The notes beneath the pieces are model-generated. The model saw nothing but the letters and a program-made list of their open reading frames with translations, searched no databases and was not told the origin of the DNA. From Allobosea sp. (GTDB lineage: Bacteria; Pseudomonadota; Alphaproteobacteria; Rhizobiales; Beijerinckiaceae): 64,000 nt of DNA. The position numbers were made by a program, and so were the translations under genes. The DNA lies in NCBI RefSeq assembly GCF_030695125.1, contig NZ_JAUYTP010000006.1:1-64000 (forward strand). Direction: 5' to 3'. Shown here piece by piece: positions 37,822 through 47,982 of the stretch. How positions within the stretch are numbered: position 1 is the stretch's first letter; every line of letters begins with the position of its first letter.

Positions 37822-38373
37822 TCAGGCGGTCAGCTTCCCGACCAGCGCTGCGAATCGGTTCATGAAGCTCTGCAGGAATTCGCGCGTCGACTCGACGGTC
37901 ACGGTGCCGGCGTCGTCGACCAGCCCATCCTTCCAGGTGATGAACATCTGGCCGCCCATCACCAGCGCACCCTGATTGCCGAGGATATCGCGCAGATGCT
38001 GTTGGGCGCAGGCAGTCCCGACACCGCCCGGGCTCGTCCCGATGATGGCCAGCGGCTTGCCGCCCCATACACCCTTGCCAGAGGGACGCGAGGCCCAGTC
38101 GATCGCGTTCTTCAGCACGGCGGGGATCGAGCGGTTGTGCTCGGGCGTCACCACCAGCACGGCATCGGCACGGGCGATCTCATCCTTCAGCCGCGTCGCG
38201 CTGGCCGGGAAGGCCGACTCCAGATCCTGATTATACATCGGCAGATCGTCGATCTGCGCGACCTGCGCCGTGAAGGATGCCGCGCCGAGGCCGGCGAGCC
38301 CCTGGGCGAGCTTGCGGTTGATCGAGGCCTTGCGGTTGCTGCCGATGATGATTGCGAGCGTGAACGTTGCCAT
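37822..38373 (-). CDS. NADPH-dependent FMN reductase
   Basis: 183-residue flavodoxin-like reductase: phosphate loop IIGSNRKASINRKLAQ and family motif TPEHNRSIPAVLKNAIDW. Could act as a quinone, azo or chromate reductase. ATG 38373 fits the family. It converges on the sRNA gene, ending 20 bp from its terminator. Confidence 0.92.
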   Translation of the reverse strand: MATFTLAIIIGSNRKASINRKLAQGLAGLGAASFTAQVAQIDDLPMYNQDLESAFPASATRLKDEIARADAVLVVTPEHNRSIPAVLKNAIDWASRPSGKGVWGGKPLAIIGTSPGGVGTACAQQHLRDILGNQGALVMGGQMFITWKDGLVDDAGTVTVESTREFLQSFMNRFAALVGKLTA

Positions 38374-38452
38374 GGGGAGAATGCCTCGATGAGTGCGGGA
38401 AAGGGTTCGCAATGGAAACGCGAATAAACGGCCGATGGATCCTCAAAGGCGC

Positions 38453-39031
38453 TCAGCGCGGCCGGATTGCCAGCGGCAGGGCGTCGAACAGCCCGGGCAC
38501 CGGGCTCGTCCGCGCCTTGTCGATCGTCAGCAGGCGCAGCTTGGTCGCGACGCCGCCATCGGCCGAGAACCCGCCGGTCCGGCCGCCAGCCGCCAGCACC
38601 CGATGGCAGGGCACGATGATGGGAAACGGGTTCTGGCCGAGTGCGACGCCGACGGCCCGCGCGGCACCGGGCTCGCCGATACGGGCTGCGACGGCGCCAT
38701 AGGTCAGTGTTTCGCCGGGCGCGATCGTGAGCGCCAACTCATAGACCCGGCGGTTGAAATCGCTCACGCCCGACAGATCGATCGGCAGATGCGAGAGATC
38801 GCGCGGCTGCCCGGAAAGCAAGGCGACGATGTCGGCGATGGCCGCCGCGACGAAGCCGGGCGGCGGAGCCTCCACCGCGTCGGGAAAACGCCGCGCCAGC
38901 CTGAGCCGCGCCGTCGCCTCGTCGATCTCGGGCAACTGCGCCCCGACGATATGAGCCGATTGCCAGACCAGCGCACAGGAACCGATCGCGGTGTCGAAGA
39001 GATGGAACTGTCCCGGCATGGCGCCGAACAT
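38453..39031 (-). CDS. ogt: Methylated-DNA-protein cysteine methyltransferase
   Basis: 192 residues; suicide repair of O6-alkylguanine. Acceptor cysteine in IVPCHRVLAAGGRTGGFSADGG, preceded by LTYGAVAARIGEPGAARAVG. No Ada regulatory domain, so Ogt-like. ATG 39031; an internal ATG at 39019 is possible. Confidence 0.92.
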   Translation of the reverse strand: MFGAMPGQFHLFDTAIGSCALVWQSAHIVGAQLPEIDEATARLRLARRFPDAVEAPPPGFVAAAIADIVALLSGQPRDLSHLPIDLSGVSDFNRRVYELALTIAPGETLTYGAVAARIGEPGAARAVGVALGQNPFPIIVPCHRVLAAGGRTGGFSADGGVATKLRLLTIDKARTSPVPGLFDALPLAIRPR

Positions 39032-39061
39032 AGGCGATTGCGCGAAGCGCCGCCAAGCCCG

Positions 39062-39141
39062 CCATCGCGAGCGCAGCGAAGCGATCCAGGGCGATGGGCA
39101 GCGCCGCTGTTCTGGGTTGCTTCGCTGCGCTCGCAATGACG
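39062..39141. repeat. Intergenic palindromic repeat (GCGAGCGCAGCGAAGC family)
   Basis: CATCGCGAGCGCAGCGAAG and CTTCGCTGCGCTCGCAATG arms around a short divergent centre. A near-identical copy is at 61963. It separates msrP from ogt. Confidence 0.85.
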
Positions 39142-39162
39142 GTGGGAAACCGGCAGCCCCCT

Positions 39163-40119
39163 TCACATGAAGAGCTTCTCGCCCTCCATCCCCTTGTAGA
39201 GCGAGGCGACCTGCTCGCCATAGCCGTTGTACAGGAGCGTCGGCTTGCGGTCGCGCGTGCCCAGAATCTGCTCGCTCGCCTGGCTCCAGCGCGGATGGGC
39301 GACCTCCGGGTTCACATTGGCCCAGAAGCCGTATTCCGCCGCCTGCAGGCCCTCCCAGAAGGTCTTGGGCCGCTCGGCCACGAAGCTGATCTTGGTGATC
39401 GACTTGATCGATTTGAAGCCGTATTTCCACGGCACCACCAGCCGCAGCGGCGCGCCGTGCTGGGTCGGGATCGGCTTGCCGTAGATGCCGGTGACCAGCA
39501 GCGGCAATTCGTTGGCGGCCTCCGCCATGCTCAGCCCTTCTGTATAGGGCCAGGGATACCAGCGAGCCGACTGGCCCGGCGCCATGCGCGGGTTCAGGAA
39601 AGTCTCGAAGCGGATGTATTTCGCCCCCGACAGCGGCTTGGCGAAATCGACGAAGGCTTTCAGCGGGATGCCGGTCCAGGGCACCGCCATCGACCAGGCC
39701 TCGACGCAGCGGAAGCGATAGAGCCGCTCTTCCAGCGGCAGCTTGCGGACGAGGTCGTCGAAGGCGATCTCGAAGGGCTTTTCGACCAGCCCGTCGATCG
39801 CCACCGTCCAGGGGCGCGTCACCAGCCGCTTCGAGGCGGCGACGATGTCCTTCGACGTGCCGAATTCGTAGAAATTGTTGTAGCTCGCCGCATCGGCCTC
39901 CGGCGTCACCGGCCGGTCGAGCGTGTAAGCGGTATTGGTCTTGGCGGGATAGAGATCGAGCGTCGGGTCGGCCCCTTGCGCGAAGGCCGCGCCCGGCAGC
40001 GCCGCCCCGGCGATCAAGCCTGCGCCGCCAGCCATGAAGGCACGGCGGTTGAAGAACACCGCTTCGGGTGTCGCCTCGCTCTCGGGAATGGCCCAGCTCG
40101 GACGGTTCTTGATCAGCAT
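39163..40119 (-). CDS. msrP: Protein-methionine-sulfoxide reductase catalytic subunit MsrP
   Basis: 318 residues; periplasmic molybdopterin enzyme (formerly YedY) that repairs oxidised methionine in exported proteins. Tat signal with FFNRRAFMAGGAGLIAG, molybdenum-ligand Cys in YRFRCVEAWSMAVPW, and family motifs EFGTSKDIV and WKYGFKSIKSI. No msrQ heme partner gene is adjacent; it may be elsewhere. Confidence 0.95.
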   Translation of the reverse strand: MLIKNRPSWAIPESEATPEAVFFNRRAFMAGGAGLIAGAALPGAAFAQGADPTLDLYPAKTNTAYTLDRPVTPEADAASYNNFYEFGTSKDIVAASKRLVTRPWTVAIDGLVEKPFEIAFDDLVRKLPLEERLYRFRCVEAWSMAVPWTGIPLKAFVDFAKPLSGAKYIRFETFLNPRMAPGQSARWYPWPYTEGLSMAEAANELPLLVTGIYGKPIPTQHGAPLRLVVPWKYGFKSIKSITKISFVAERPKTFWEGLQAAEYGFWANVNPEVAHPRWSQASEQILGTRDRKPTLLYNGYGEQVASLYKGMEGEKLFM

Positions 40120-40210
40120 CGACGGACAAACCCCGTTTCGGATGCCGGCACTCTAACGCATGGGGAGCCCCCGCGCGCAATTCACGAGGGGGAGAGGTGA
40201 GGCACCCGCC

Positions 40211-40293
40211 GTCGTGCTCGGGCTTGCCCCGAGCACCTCGTCCCGAAGGTGACGCCTGCCTGAGATGGTCGGGTCAAGCCCGACCATGACGAC
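40211..40293. repeat. Double-hairpin intergenic repeat
   Basis: Outer GTCGT/ACGAC ends, with two hairpins inside: GTGCTCGGG...CCCGAGCAC and ATGGTCGGG-TCAAG-CCCGACCAT. Lies between leuB and msrP, so it may terminate leuB. Confidence 0.75.
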
Positions 40294-40302
40294 TGACGCC
40301 CC

Positions 40303-41412
<1,110 letters not shown>

Positions 41413-41497
41413 GGTCGTCGCCTCGCCGTTTCTTGAACCTGCAATGGCGGCTGATTAGGGCGCGCGCCCCCCGCATGCAAGCGGCGCGGACGCGATG

Positions 41498-41887
41498 TCA
41501 GGGCCGCGCCAGCCGCGCGGTCACCTCGATCTCGACCTTCATCTCGGGCTTCAGCAGCCCGGCCACGACATAGATGCCGGCCGCTGGGCGCACCTCGCGG
41601 AAGACCTCGCCGCAGACGGCGAGCACCGGCTCGCAATAGGCCCGGTCGGTGACGAAATACTGCGCCCGCACCACGCCCGCCAGCGAGGTGCCCGCCTCCG
41701 CCAGGACGGTCTCCAGCGTGCGAAAGATGTTGCGCGCCTGCTCGGCAGCATCCTCCGGCAGGGTCATGGTGACATAGTCGTAGCCGGTGGTGCCCGAAAC
41801 GAAGACGAGATCGCCGTCGATCACGGCGCGCGAATAGCCGAAGGCGGTCTCGAAGGGCGAGCCGGTGGAGATCAGGCGGCGGGTCAT
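41498..41887 (-). CDS. RidA-family protein
   Basis: 129 residues of the YjgF/RidA fold: GDLVFVSGTTGYDY and VVRAQYFVTDRAYCEPVLAV. The conserved Arg that hydrolyses enamines in RidA (R105 region) is in a divergent context, so the imine-deaminase activity is uncertain. ATG 41887. Confidence 0.85.
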   Translation of the reverse strand: MTRRLISTGSPFETAFGYSRAVIDGDLVFVSGTTGYDYVTMTLPEDAAEQARNIFRTLETVLAEAGTSLAGVVRAQYFVTDRAYCEPVLAVCGEVFREVRPAAGIYVVAGLLKPEMKVEIEVTARLARP

Positions 41888-41895
41888 GCGGAGTC

Positions 41896-41971
41896 CGTCA
41901 TTCTCGGGCGAAGCGAAGCGCAGACCCGAGAATCTCCCGCGGGAGATGCTCGGGTCAAGCCCGAGCATGAC
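41896..41971. repeat. Intergenic palindromic repeat
   Basis: TTCTCGGG...CCCGAGAA, CTCCCGCGGGAG and GCTCGGG-TCAA-GCCCGAGC hairpins in tandem between the transglycosylase and RidA genes; same family as 21286 and 40211. Confidence 0.75.
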
Positions 41972-41978
41972 GCCGGGG

Positions 41979-43163
41979 CTAAACCCGCCCGCTTTTCAGC
42001 GCGCGCAGCACCTTCTCGCCGGGGCGGCCGGTCTGCGGCATGCCGATCTTGGCCTCGACATCCCGGATCGCGGCCCGCGTCAGCGAGCCGACGGCGCCGT
42101 CGGGCTCGCCGACATTGTAGCCGCGCGCAATCAGGAGCCGCTGCAATTCGCGGCGCTGCTCGCGCGAGAGCGGCAGATCGTCGGTCGGCCATTGCCCCTG
42201 CACGCCCGGCCGGCCGCGCAGCCGGTCCGACAGCAGCGAGATCGCCAGCGCATAGGAATCCGCGCCATTGTAGCTGAAGGCCGCATCGTAATTCTTGAAG
42301 ACGAGGAAGGCGGGTCCGTTGCGGCCTGCCGGCATCAAAAGCCCGGCATTGCCCGTGCCGTTGAGCGGCGAGCCGTCGAACTTGACGATGCCGCGCGACG
42401 CCCAGGACGACACAGGCTGCTTGGGATTGCGCCCCGTCGGGCCGGAATAGCCTGATGGCACCCGGACCTCGTAGCCCCAGGTCGCGCCGGTGACCCAGCC
42501 CGCCTTGTCCATGAAGTTGGCGGTCGAATGCAGCGCATCGGGGATCGAATCGACCAGGTCGCGGCGCCCGTCGCCGTCGCCGTCGACGGCAAGGCGCAGA
42601 TAGGTCGAGGGGATGAACTGGGTGTGCCCGAAGGCCCCGGCCCAGGAGCCGAAAAGCCGCTCAGCCCGCACATCGCCGCGTTGGATGATCTGCAGCGTCG
42701 CCAGCAGCTCGCCCTTGAAGAAGGCGTTGCGGCGCGGCGCCAGGCAGGCCCCGGTGGAGAGCGCCTGCACCAGCGGCCATCGCCCCTTAGCCTTGCCGAA
42801 ATCGCTCTCGACGCCCCAGACGGCGGCAATGGTGTGACGATCGACGCCGAAGCGCTGCTCGGCCGCGGCGAGCACCGCGGCGTGCTGGCGCATCATCGCG
42901 CGTCCTTCCGCGACCTTCTCGTCATCGACGAGCGTGCCGAGATAATCCCAGATCGGCGTCTTGAACTCCGGTTGGTTGTTCATCGCCTCGATGATCTTCA
43001 TGTCCGGCTCGACGCCGGCCATGGCGCGGTCGAATGTGGCGCCCGACACGCCCTTGGCGGCTGCGTCGGAGCGCAAACCTGAGAGGCAGGACTGGAAGCC
43101 GCCCTGCGCCGAGGCGGCGGAGGCGATCAGGACGAGGGGCAGGGCCAGGATGAGGGTGCGCAT
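41979..43163 (-). CDS. Lytic murein transglycosylase with peptidoglycan-binding domain
   Basis: 394 residues; exported enzyme cleaving glycan strands. Signal peptide (MRTLILALPLVLIASAASA), MltB-type catalytic Glu in IAAVWGVESDFGK, and a C-terminal peptidoglycan-binding domain (QRRELQRLLIARGYNVGEPDG). ATG 43163 opens the signal. Convergent region with the flagellar locus nearby may be chance. Confidence 0.93.
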   Translation of the reverse strand: MRTLILALPLVLIASAASAQGGFQSCLSGLRSDAAAKGVSGATFDRAMAGVEPDMKIIEAMNNQPEFKTPIWDYLGTLVDDEKVAEGRAMMRQHAAVLAAAEQRFGVDRHTIAAVWGVESDFGKAKGRWPLVQALSTGACLAPRRNAFFKGELLATLQIIQRGDVRAERLFGSWAGAFGHTQFIPSTYLRLAVDGDGDGRRDLVDSIPDALHSTANFMDKAGWVTGATWGYEVRVPSGYSGPTGRNPKQPVSSWASRGIVKFDGSPLNGTGNAGLLMPAGRNGPAFLVFKNYDAAFSYNGADSYALAISLLSDRLRGRPGVQGQWPTDDLPLSREQRRELQRLLIARGYNVGEPDGAVGSLTRAAIRDVEAKIGMPQTGRPGEKVLRALKSGRV

Positions 43164-43293
43164 GGTCTCCACCGAATCGCAGGAATGACGCGAAACTAGG
43201 GCGTGGCGGTTAAGAGAGGTTAACCTTGCGCGATTTGGCGGCAGCATCCGGCGAATCCCCCTATGACGGGAGGCCTTCTCATGGGAACCGACC

Positions 43294-43554
43294 ATGTCGC
43301 CCGCCACGATCGAGATCCTCGGCTTCGCCGCCGCCGCCCTGACCAGCCTGTGCTGGCTGCCGCAAGCCTGGCGCACCATCCGCACCCGCGACACCCGCGC
43401 GATCTCGCTCTGGACACAGTCGCTGCTGGCGCTCGGCACCGTTCTCTGGCTGACCTATGGCGTGCAGATCGGCTCCGCGCCGGTCGTCGTCGCCAATGCG
43501 CTCACGCTCTTGCTTGTTCTGCTGATCCTGTCGATGAAGCTGCGGTTCGGCTAG
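43294..43554 (+). CDS. SemiSWEET-type sugar transporter
   Basis: 86 residues forming a single three-helix MtN3/PQ-loop repeat: LTSLCWLPQAWRTIRTRDTRAIS contains the PQ motif. Works as a homodimer in homologues, probably moving small sugars. ATG 43294 with an upstream GGGA. Confidence 0.88.
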   Translation: MSPATIEILGFAAAALTSLCWLPQAWRTIRTRDTRAISLWTQSLLALGTVLWLTYGVQIGSAPVVVANALTLLLVLLILSMKLRFG

Positions 43555-43639
43555 CCTCGACATCCAGGCGACGGCCTCAACGACCCGGAAGCGCGGACCG
43601 CAGGCGCTCCGGCGCATGATCGAGGGATGAACGGACGAC

Positions 43640-44404
43640 ATGACAGCCCCCATCCCCTCCCCCGGCCATCCCGCCGTCGAAGCCTACCTCGCCGATGGCT
43701 ATGACCGCGTCGTCGGCATGTCCTCGCGTTTCGCCGCGGCGATCTGCGCGCGGCTGCTGCGGCTGCAGACGCAGCAAGGCGTGCGCGGGCCGATCGCCGA
43801 GATCGGCGCCTTCGAGGGCCGCTTCTTCATCGCGCTCGCCCATGCGCTCGAGGAAGGCGAGATCGCACTGGCGCTCGACATCTTCTCCTGGCCCGACCCG
43901 GGCGTGGAGCAGCGCTTCGAGGCCAATTGCGCTCGCCACGGCATCGGCCCCGAGCGCCGCCGCACGATCAAGGGCGATGCCGGCGCGATGGCGCCCGCAG
44001 ACCTCCTCGCGAAGGCCGGCGGCGTGCCCTTGCGCTTCCTCCATATCGACGGCGAGCATTCCCGCGCCGCGCTCGGCCGCGACCTCGCCCTGGCCACCGC
44101 CTGCCTCGCCGAGGGCGGGCTGATCGTGCTCGACGACATGCTCCACCCCGGCTACCCGACCCTGATGGTCGCCGTGCAGGCGTATCTCGAGGCCAATCCC
44201 GACATCGTGCCGCTCTGCGTCATCGACCGTGAGACAATCGTCGGCGCGACCAAGTTCGTGCTCTGCCGGCGCGCCTGGTTCGAGCGCTACCAGGCGTTGA
44301 TGCTGGAGATCTTCAAGGACTTCATCTGGCCGCTGGGCGCCGATTTCGAGCCGCACTGGTGTCTGGTGCTGTCGCAGGACACGCGGCTGGCGGAGATCGT
44401 CTGA
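43640..44404 (+). CDS. Class I SAM-dependent methyltransferase
   Basis: 254 residues: IAEIGAFEGRFFIALAHAL (motif I), LRFLHIDGEHSRAALGRDL and GGLIVLDDM, typical of Methyltransf_24/ CmcI-like enzymes that often modify sugars. Tail to tail with flgL; a role in glycan or flagellin modification is only a guess. Confidence 0.85.
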   Translation: MTAPIPSPGHPAVEAYLADGYDRVVGMSSRFAAAICARLLRLQTQQGVRGPIAEIGAFEGRFFIALAHALEEGEIALALDIFSWPDPGVEQRFEANCARHGIGPERRRTIKGDAGAMAPADLLAKAGGVPLRFLHIDGEHSRAALGRDLALATACLAEGGLIVLDDMLHPGYPTLMVAVQAYLEANPDIVPLCVIDRETIVGATKFVLCRRAWFERYQALMLEIFKDFIWPLGADFEPHWCLVLSQDTRLAEIV

Positions 44405-44435
44405 GGGGTCTGACCTGCCGGTCAGAGCGCCCTCA

Positions 44436-45338
44436 CTATTTCAGATAATCCATCAGGCTGAGCGACTGGATCTTGGCCATGGCGGAGTATGACGCCTGCA
44501 ATTGCGTCTCGTAGGTCGAGAGTTGCAGGGCCAGTTCCGTGACGTCGGCACCGTTCACCTCGCTGATCAGCCCGGCGGCATAATCCTGGTACTCCACCTG
44601 TGCAGACGCGCTGCGCTCCAGGGTTGCGGCATGAACGGACAACTGACCCTGGACGGCGGCGACGGCGTCGGTGGCGCTGACGGTCAGGTTCGAGATCGCC
44701 TGCAGGGTTGCCGTGTCGGGAACGGTCGCCGCGTTGGCGACGGCGCTGAGGGCGCGCAGCGCCTGTTCGAAGGCGGCGTCATTGCCCGTGACGCCGTAGC
44801 TCAGCGTCCGCTCCGAGGAGACCGCGACCGAGGCCTTCACGCCATTGCCCTGGTAGTAGGAGGTGTCGGCCGTGGCGACGTCGGTTGCGGCATGGCCGGA
44901 AAGGTCGACGGGGGCCGTCGTGGTGTCGCTGCCGCCAAAGAGATAGCGGCCCTCGAAGCGGGTGTTGAGCAGGTCAGCGACCTCGTCGAGATAGCTCTGC
45001 GCCGTGGCCTGCAGGGTATCGTCGTCGCTGCCGGCGCTGATGGCGGCCGACAGGCTCGCGCGGAAACCCGACAGCGCATCGGTAATCGAGGTCAAGGCGT
45101 CGGACATCACCTCGACACGGCCGCGCGCGTCGTCGGCCGCGCCCGCATAACTTTTGGAGCGCGCGACCGAAACCTCCAGGCTGACCAGCGTTCCCGCCGA
45201 ACGACCCAGCCCGCCATAGTCGCTCGAGACGGAGCCCGACGCCTGCTGGAGCTGAAGCTCGTTCATTTTCGCCTGCGAACGCTGCGAGGCTTCCAGCATG
45301 CGCTCGCTCATGGCGAAGGTCGCGACGCGTGTGATCAT
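44436..45338 (-). CDS. flgL: Flagellar hook-filament junction protein FlgL
   Basis: 300 residues: N-terminal D0/D1 coiled-coil (MITRVATFAMSERMLEASQRSQAKM) and C-terminal TELALQLSTYETQLQASYSAMAKIQSLSLMDYL. Last gene of the minus-strand flagellar run, 30 bp after flgK. Middle region (VVALA-poor) is low-complexity Ala/Ser, as in flagellin-fold proteins. Confidence 0.93.
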   Translation of the reverse strand: MITRVATFAMSERMLEASQRSQAKMNELQLQQASGSVSSDYGGLGRSAGTLVSLEVSVARSKSYAGAADDARGRVEVMSDALTSITDALSGFRASLSAAISAGSDDDTLQATAQSYLDEVADLLNTRFEGRYLFGGSDTTTAPVDLSGHAATDVATADTSYYQGNGVKASVAVSSERTLSYGVTGNDAAFEQALRALSAVANAATVPDTATLQAISNLTVSATDAVAAVQGQLSVHAATLERSASAQVEYQDYAAGLISEVNGADVTELALQLSTYETQLQASYSAMAKIQSLSLMDYLK

Positions 45339-45368
45339 GGGCTCCTGTCCCGTTGAGTGAACGCCTCG

Positions 45369-47111
45369 TCAGGATGACGCGACGACCTGAAGCAGCGTGT
45401 CGAACATGCTGTTGAGCGTCTCCAGAAGCTGGGCCGCCATCGAGTACTGCTGTTCCAGCTCCGAAAGCTTCGCCGTCTCCTCGTCGAGATTGACGCCTGA
45501 TTGCGACGCCAGCGAATCCGCCAGCGACTGCTGCGCGCTCTGGCTGGTCTCAGACGCGCTCGCGCTGTTCGTCGCGGTGGCCGCGATGCCGGACACGATC
45601 TTCGCGGCATAATCGGCAAAGGACGTGCTCGATGCCTTCAGCGTCCCAGCCGCAGCGAAGCTCTGAGGAGCGCTCAGCGCCGCGTCGAGCGCCTGGGCGA
45701 TGCCGCTTTCGCCGATGCTGACGACGCTATCGCCGACGCTCGGGCTGGCTTCGGCCGAAAGCTGCGATGTCGCCAGCAGGCCCGGCGTCGCGATCAGATC
45801 CTTGCGCACCGCGATCGTCGATGCGTCCGAGCCGCCCAGCAGATCGTTGAGGCCGAGATAATCCGACAGGCCCTGGTCGGCATCGCCCACCGCGCTGTCG
45901 ATATCGGCGATCGCAATGCCGGTATCGGCGGCGTCGGCGGCGATCACGACCCGCCCGGACGCGTCGAGCGAGGCCGACAGGCCGTCGATGCCGTCGAGAG
46001 CCGAGACCAGGTCCGACACCGTGGAGAAAGTCGACAGATCGAGGTCCTGGTAGCTGACCAGCGCGCCGTCCGCGTCAGTCACCGCGAGGCGGACGCTGCC
46101 ACTGCCTGAAAACGCGTCGCCGGCGGAGAGCGCGGTCGACCCGGTCAGGGTTGAGGGCGGAGGCAGCGAGGTCCCGGCATTGTGGATGCTGTTGAGCGTG
46201 TCGATCAGCCCCGTGGCGAGTTCGTCGAGCTCCGCCTGGGCCGCCGGCAACACGCTGTCTCGCTGCGTGATCAGGGCGCCGACCTGGCCCGACCCGACCT
46301 CGGGGGTGATGTCCTTGCCATCGACCGTGATACCGCTGAACACGGTGTCGCGGGTGACGGCCGCTGCGCTTGAAGAGGAGAGCTCGTGAGCGCGGCTGTC
46401 CAGCAACGTGGTGCCCGAGGCGGTGGAGATCCGCATCTGGTTGTCGGATGTGACGTAGTATTTCACATCGATCTGGCCGGACAGCGTCTGCAGCGCCGTG
46501 TTGCGCGTGTCCTCGAGGTCGGCCGTCGCCTCGCCGCGCGACTGGGCCGTGGCGATCTGGCCGTTCAGGGCATCGATGGCGTTCAGGGCGGTATTGATCG
46601 TCGAGACGGCGTCCTCGATGGCGTCGTCGGCATCGGCACGCAGCCCCTGGATGCCGGTCGAGGTTTCGCGCAGCTGGCTTGCCAGGGTATCGAGCGCGGC
46701 GACGGAAGAGGCCTTCAGCGTCTCGCTTTCGGGCGTGCCGCTCAGTTGCGACAGGGCGGTTTCGAGGTCGGCGATGCTGTTGGCGAGCGAGGTGCCGCCG
46801 CTGTCGCCGCCCGTCGTCGCGCCGAGCAGGTTCTGCAGCTTGTCCGCGTAGCTCTCCGTCGTCGTCGCCGCGCCAGCCGTGCTCGTCGCGCCGACAAGAT
46901 CCTGAAGCAGATACTTGTCGACGTTGCTGGTGATCGCGGTCACCGACACGCCCGAGCCCACCGTGCCGGTATAGACGGCGGCCTGCGTCGCGACCTTGCG
47001 CGTGTAGCCCTCGGTGTCGGCATTGGCGACATTGGACGACGTCAGCGCCATCTGCAGCTGCGTGTTCGCCAGGGAGCTGTAGGCGATGCTGCGGATGGCG
47101 GAGAAGGACAT
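45369..47111 (-). CDS. flgK: Flagellar hook-associated protein FlgK
   Basis: 580 residues; first junction protein between hook and filament. N-terminus MSFSAIRSIAYSSLANTQLQMALTSSNVANADTEGYTRK and C-terminal coiled coil (TAKLSELEQQYSMAAQLLETLNSMFDTLL). ATG 47111 chosen. Same-strand after the FlgN-like gene with a 28-bp gap. Confidence 0.95.
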   Translation of the reverse strand: MSFSAIRSIAYSSLANTQLQMALTSSNVANADTEGYTRKVATQAAVYTGTVGSGVSVTAITSNVDKYLLQDLVGATSTAGAATTTESYADKLQNLLGATTGGDSGGTSLANSIADLETALSQLSGTPESETLKASSVAALDTLASQLRETSTGIQGLRADADDAIEDAVSTINTALNAIDALNGQIATAQSRGEATADLEDTRNTALQTLSGQIDVKYYVTSDNQMRISTASGTTLLDSRAHELSSSSAAAVTRDTVFSGITVDGKDITPEVGSGQVGALITQRDSVLPAAQAELDELATGLIDTLNSIHNAGTSLPPPSTLTGSTALSAGDAFSGSGSVRLAVTDADGALVSYQDLDLSTFSTVSDLVSALDGIDGLSASLDASGRVVIAADAADTGIAIADIDSAVGDADQGLSDYLGLNDLLGGSDASTIAVRKDLIATPGLLATSQLSAEASPSVGDSVVSIGESGIAQALDAALSAPQSFAAAGTLKASSTSFADYAAKIVSGIAATATNSASASETSQSAQQSLADSLASQSGVNLDEETAKLSELEQQYSMAAQLLETLNSMFDTLLQVVASS

Positions 47112-47139
47112 GGTCAGCCCCTGTTGGACCGAGGTGGCG

Positions 47140-47637
47140 TTAAAGATAGCGGCTCGGGCGAATGGTCTGCGCCATCTGCGCAGGCGCGGTCTTGCCGTTG
47201 GCCCCGTAGCGGCTGGGTGGCGGCGCCGACTGCTCGCGAATGGCGCGCATGATCGCGTCGATGCGCCGCCGCGTCGCGGCAATCGAGCTGCGAAGGCTTT
47301 CGACATTGTCGTTCATGTGGAGGCGGAGAACCTCGTTGCTCGCGATCAGGCGCCTGTGCAGCGCGGCGTCGGCATCGGCGAAAGCGATGTCGCGGCTGCG
47401 CAGACCCGCAATCCAGTGCGAGAACTGGCCGGAAAGCTCGCGCTTGCGCGCGACGAGATGCGAGGTCGAGGCCGGAATGCCGGCGGCCATCAGCGCGTTC
47501 TCTTCCTCGATCACGACGATCAGATCGTCGACGAGAGCGAGCATCGCCTTGATGGCGGCATTGGCCGACTGGCGGCGCGTCTGTCCGCCGGGCACGGTGT
47601 CGAGCAAGGGGGATGGGGGCATGACGGGTGCTCGCAT
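47140..47637 (-). CDS. FlgN-like flagellar chaperone candidate
   Basis: 165 residues, mainly helical: AAIKAMLALVDDLIVVIEEENALMAAG and a final RRRIDAIMRAIREQ. Position directly before flgK is where FlgN, the export chaperone of FlgK/FlgL, is often found, and size and helicity agree; sequence similarity is not decisive. ATG 47637 lies three bases after the upstream stop; ATG 47622 is also possible. Confidence 0.6.
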   Translation of the reverse strand: MRAPVMPPSPLLDTVPGGQTRRQSANAAIKAMLALVDDLIVVIEEENALMAAGIPASTSHLVARKRELSGQFSHWIAGLRSRDIAFADADAALHRRLIASNEVLRLHMNDNVESLRSSIAATRRRIDAIMRAIREQSAPPPSRYGANGKTAPAQMAQTIRPSRYL

Positions 47638-47640
47638 GTC

Positions 47641-47982
47641 TCAGCGCTTGTAGGGAATGTCGGAGAGCGATCCGGCGCGGTGGTAGGCGTCGAGAGCGCG
47701 ATGCGTCGTCATGCTCTTGTCGAGGGCGCCGCGCATGTCGTCGCGGGCGCTGCGCAGGGCATCGAGCATGAAGCCGAGATTGGCGAGGGTGACGAGCGCC
47801 TCCTTGCGCTGGCGCTCGGCAGGCTTCGCGGCGGGCGGTTTCTGCCGCGCTGCGGCGAGTTGGTTCCTGGCGGTCGTTTCGACGACGGCCAGCCGCGCGA
47901 GCAAGGGGTCCTGCGCGAGGATGTCGGGCGGGGCAGCGCGCGCCGGGCGTGCGACGCGGGGAGCGGGGCGGTTGCGCTTCAT
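47641..47982 (-). CDS. Small hypothetical protein in flagellar operon
   Basis: 113 residues: basic Pro/Arg-rich N-terminus (MKRNRPAPRVARPARAAPP) and a helical body (LVTLANLGFMLDALRSARDDMRGALDKSM). I do not recognise the family. Starts in an ATGA overlap with flgE and is followed by the FlgN-like gene, so it is part of the hook operon; possibly a second chaperone or assembly regulator. Confidence 0.7.
   Translation of the reverse strand: MKRNRPAPRVARPARAAPPDILAQDPLLARLAVVETTARNQLAAARQKPPAAKPAERQRKEALVTLANLGFMLDALRSARDDMRGALDKSMTTHRALDAYHRAGSLSDIPYKR

Noticed and set aside
43210..43223. TTAAGAGAGGTTAA near the transglycosylase start as a CtrA box
   Set aside because: The spacer is 6 bp, not 7, and the neighbouring gene is not a typical CtrA target.
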